Assembly: GCA_023228825.1 (NCBI GenBank)
Contig: JALOAL010000013.1
Location: forward strand, 18,564 to 82,563
Direction: 5' to 3'
Source of the DNA: Dehalococcoidia bacterium
GTDB lineage: Bacteria > Chloroflexota > Dehalococcoidia > UBA2979
DNA: 64,000 nt
Shown: piece by piece, positions 62,517 to 64,000 of the stretch
How positions within the stretch are numbered: the first letter of the stretch is position 1
Layout: each line of letters opens with the position of its first letter
The notes under the pieces: model-generated
What the model saw: the letters and a program-made list of their open reading frames with translations, nothing else
Databases searched by the model: none
Told to the model about the DNA's origin: nothing
Position numbers and translations under genes: made by a program

Positions 62517-63164
62517 TCAGCGTCCGCGCGTCTCGCCCCAACGGTTCCAGTACGTCACCTGCTCCACCGGCTTGCGCCTGGGCTGCGCCCACCGGCCTTG
62601 CGAGGGATAGCCGAGCGGGATGAGGGCCATGGTCAGCGCGTCCTCCGGGATCCCCAGCAGGCGCTTCGTGTCCTCCTCGTGCCCCGCGTAGAGCGTGGTG
62701 AGCGTGGCGCCGATACCGTGGGCGCGCGCGGCGAGCATCAGGTGCTGCACGGCGCCGTAGATCGAGGAGCCGGCGCGGGGGTTGCGGGACTTCGCGGCGC
62801 GCTCCATGACCGGGATGACCCACACGGGGGCCTCCTCCAGGTGGTTCGCCAGGTGCTCCGCGCTCAGGAAGTTCCGACGCCCCAGCGCGTCGCCCGCCGC
62901 GCCCTCGCCCAGGATCTGGTCGCGGCGCGAGCCGTAGGCGGCCTCCCACCCCTCCCGGTACCACTCGGCGACCTGGCGCTTCACGTCCGGGTCGGTGACG
63001 ACCACCCAGCCCCAGCCCTGCGAGTTGCCGCCGGAGGGGCCTCGGATTGCGGCGTCCAGGATCGCCCACAGGACGTCGTCCGGGATGGGGTCGGGCTTCA
63101 GGTAGCGCCTCGCGGGCGTCGAGTGCAAGGCTTCGAGGACGGTGATGGGCTCGGGGTCGGCCAT
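62517..63164 (-). CDS. Nitroreductase family protein
   Basis: A 215-residue FMN-dependent reductase from the ATG at 63164. TVLEALHSTPARRYLKPDPI and RGPSGGNSQGWGWVVV carry the phosphate- and flavin-binding residues, and SSIYGAVQHLMLAARAHGIG and PLGYPSQG are typical of the family. It reduces nitro groups, quinones or similar with NAD(P)H. The natural substrate is unknown. It is 40 bases after the DUF6886 gene on the same strand. Confidence 0.9.
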   Translation of the reverse strand: MADPEPITVLEALHSTPARRYLKPDPIPDDVLWAILDAAIRGPSGGNSQGWGWVVVTDPDVKRQVAEWYREGWEAAYGSRRDQILGEGAAGDALGRRNFLSAEHLANHLEEAPVWVIPVMERAAKSRNPRAGSSIYGAVQHLMLAARAHGIGATLTTLYAGHEEDTKRLLGIPEDALTMALIPLGYPSQGRWAQPRRKPVEQVTYWNRWGETRGR

Positions 63165-63204
63165 GGGGGCTCCGTTCACGCTCGGGCTTCGTGCCGCCCG
63201 CAGT

Positions 63205-63771
63205 CTATGCCGCCCCGCCACCTCGGAGGACCTCCGGGGCCTGGGAGGACGCCACGGTCCAGCCCCGGGCGTTGCGCAGACGGATGCCGGACCAGTGCAA
63301 CGTGGTCCCCTCCCACACGCCCGCCAGCGGCGTCAGGCGCTCCATCACGCGCAACTCCACACCCGCCTCCCGCATCGCCTCGAAGAGGTCGCCCAGCACC
63401 TCCACGCGCCGAGGCGTCACGGCCTGGCGGCTCACCCACATCCCGGCGTCATGCAACGACTCGAAGGCCTCCTCCGGCAGTTCGTAGCGGTAGAGGGTGG
63501 CCTGGCGGATGCGCTCCAGCCAGGCGTACTCCACGTGCGCGATCACCCGCGCATCCGAGCGGCCGAACCACGCCTCCCGATCCGCCTCGGTCGTGCTCTC
63601 CACGGGCCACAGCAGCGCCCGAGGGCAGTCGCGCGGGAAGAGGTACATGTGCTGGTGGGAGCGCTCGATCGCCCAGACCACGGGGACGGTCATCTCCGGA
63701 CGCTGCGGCATCAGGCGCGGGCGGAACTCCTGGATGCCGGGCTCCTCCGAGAAGTGGTACAGCGAGGGCAT
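63205..63771 (-). CDS. DUF6886 family protein
   Basis: A 188-residue protein from the ATG at 63771 with GGAGG nearby; the frame upstream continues into the element at the right edge but is not needed. MPSLYHFSEEPGIQEFRPRL, VPVVWAIERSHQHMYLFPRD, CPRALLW and YAWLERIRQATLYRYELPEE, then LRVMERLTPL and IRLRNARGW near the end, match the DUF6886 family known from Bacillus and others. Function unknown. A hairpin lies just upstream on this strand. Confidence 0.82.
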   Translation of the reverse strand: MPSLYHFSEEPGIQEFRPRLMPQRPEMTVPVVWAIERSHQHMYLFPRDCPRALLWPVESTTEADREAWFGRSDARVIAHVEYAWLERIRQATLYRYELPEEAFESLHDAGMWVSRQAVTPRRVEVLGDLFEAMREAGVELRVMERLTPLAGVWEGTTLHWSGIRLRNARGWTVASSQAPEVLRGGGAA

Positions 63772-63806
63772 CGAGGGCCTCCGAGGACTCCGGGCGCCGG
63801 ACGCGA

Positions 63807-63832
63807 AGCGACCGCCCTCGCGGGCGGTCGCT
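63807..63832. terminator. Strong hairpin upstream of the DUF6886 gene
   Basis: AGCGACCGCCC and GGGCGGTCGCT form a perfect 11-bp stem with a TCGC loop. It would terminate a transcript entering from the right edge. Confidence 0.55.
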
Positions 63833-63898
63833 GATTCTACCGGGCGGACTCGTGAATTCCGAGTCCCCGGGATTGCCCCCACCCCAGCCCTCCCCCGC

Positions 63899-64000
63899 TG
63901 TTCAGACCGGAGACATGTCGGACGGGTGTTCGGGGACATATCGGACACTCGTCGGCTGGTCGCGAGGTGCGGCCCGGAGGTCGACCTCGGCGATTTGGAC
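63899..64000. mobile_element. Possible IS481-type element terminus, truncated by the window
   Basis: TGTTCAGACCGGAGACATGT begins an edge that resembles the ends of IS481-type elements. Inside it GACATGTCGGAC (63912-63923) recurs as GACATATCGGAC (63935-63946), the kind of internal repeat bound by the transposase. A minus-strand frame runs from the edge to a stop at 63901-63903. The transposase itself would lie beyond the window, so the call rests on these repeats only. Confidence 0.4.

Overview
The window is one continuous piece of a very GC-rich (roughly 70%) bacterial chromosome with tightly packed genes, many GTG and TTG starts, frequent ATGA stop/start overlaps and clear Shine-Dalgarno sites. 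There is no rRNA, tRNA, CRISPR array or prophage that I can see. The gene set (two ECF sigma/anti-sigma pairs, two divergent ClpS adaptors, tandem-fused CaiB/BaiF CoA transferase, paired MaoC-type hydratases, crotonyl-CoA carboxylase/reductase, many acyl-CoA enzymes) fits a free-living heterotroph. The closest feel is Chloroflexota (Dehalococcoidia/Tepidiforma-like), with a high-GC actinobacterium as the alternative; this is an inference from composition and family make-up, not from a marker gene.

Layout. 0-1 kb: ECF sigma factor and a membrane anti-sigma protein cut by the left edge. 1.1-3.8 kb: PadR regulator plus membrane protein, divergent from a membrane-anchored/secreted protein pair of unknown family, with two matching palindromes in the shared promoter. 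3.9-6.8 kb: remnant of an MFS transporter, an acyl-CoA dehydrogenase, an SDR lacking the usual catalytic Tyr/Lys, and a VOC protein. 7-14.1 kb: giant Lhr helicase, a secreted phospholipase A2-like protein, a second SDR, UspA. 14.2-20 kb: HAD protein, methyltransferase, DEAD-box RNA helicase, DUF1684 protein, and divergent yqeC/mobA (molybdenum cofactor maturation). 20-25 kb: DUF6159 membrane protein, MscS channel, FecR-type anti-sigma with an ECF sigma factor. 25-33 kb: two MFS transporters, argC, a GGQ release-factor-like protein, clpS, a PPOX-fold protein, a TauE exporter, a crotonase, and a second clpS.

33-38.5 kb: an iron ABC importer (fbpC, fbpB on the minus strand; fbpA on the plus strand) split by an L-2-hydroxyglutarate oxidase-like gene and a 37-residue membrane peptide; fbpA is bracketed by two unrelated four-copy 16-bp tandem repeats. 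38.8-45.4 kb: paired MaoC hydratases, GNAT, methyltransferase, a tandem CoA transferase whose expected catalytic Asp seems absent in both halves, and an Eis-like acetyltransferase. 45.5-49.5 kb: a clean nitrogen-control operon amt-glnK-glnD. 49.7-63.8 kb: crotonyl-CoA carboxylase/reductase, alpha/beta hydrolase, crotonase, secreted unknown protein, stress protein, a HAPMO-like Baeyer-Villiger monooxygenase, zinc alcohol dehydrogenase, beta-hydroxyacid dehydrogenase, an ABC exporter followed by a 58-residue Cys-rich peptide, a phosphotriesterase-family hydrolase, nitroreductase and DUF6886. The right edge looks like the terminus of an IS481-type element.

Working together: much of the window handles acyl-CoA and ketone/alcohol oxidation (dehydrogenase, hydratases, CoA transferase, CCR, BVMO, ADH), with nitrogen and iron acquisition modules and envelope-stress regulation (ECF sigma pairs, MscS, UspA) around it.
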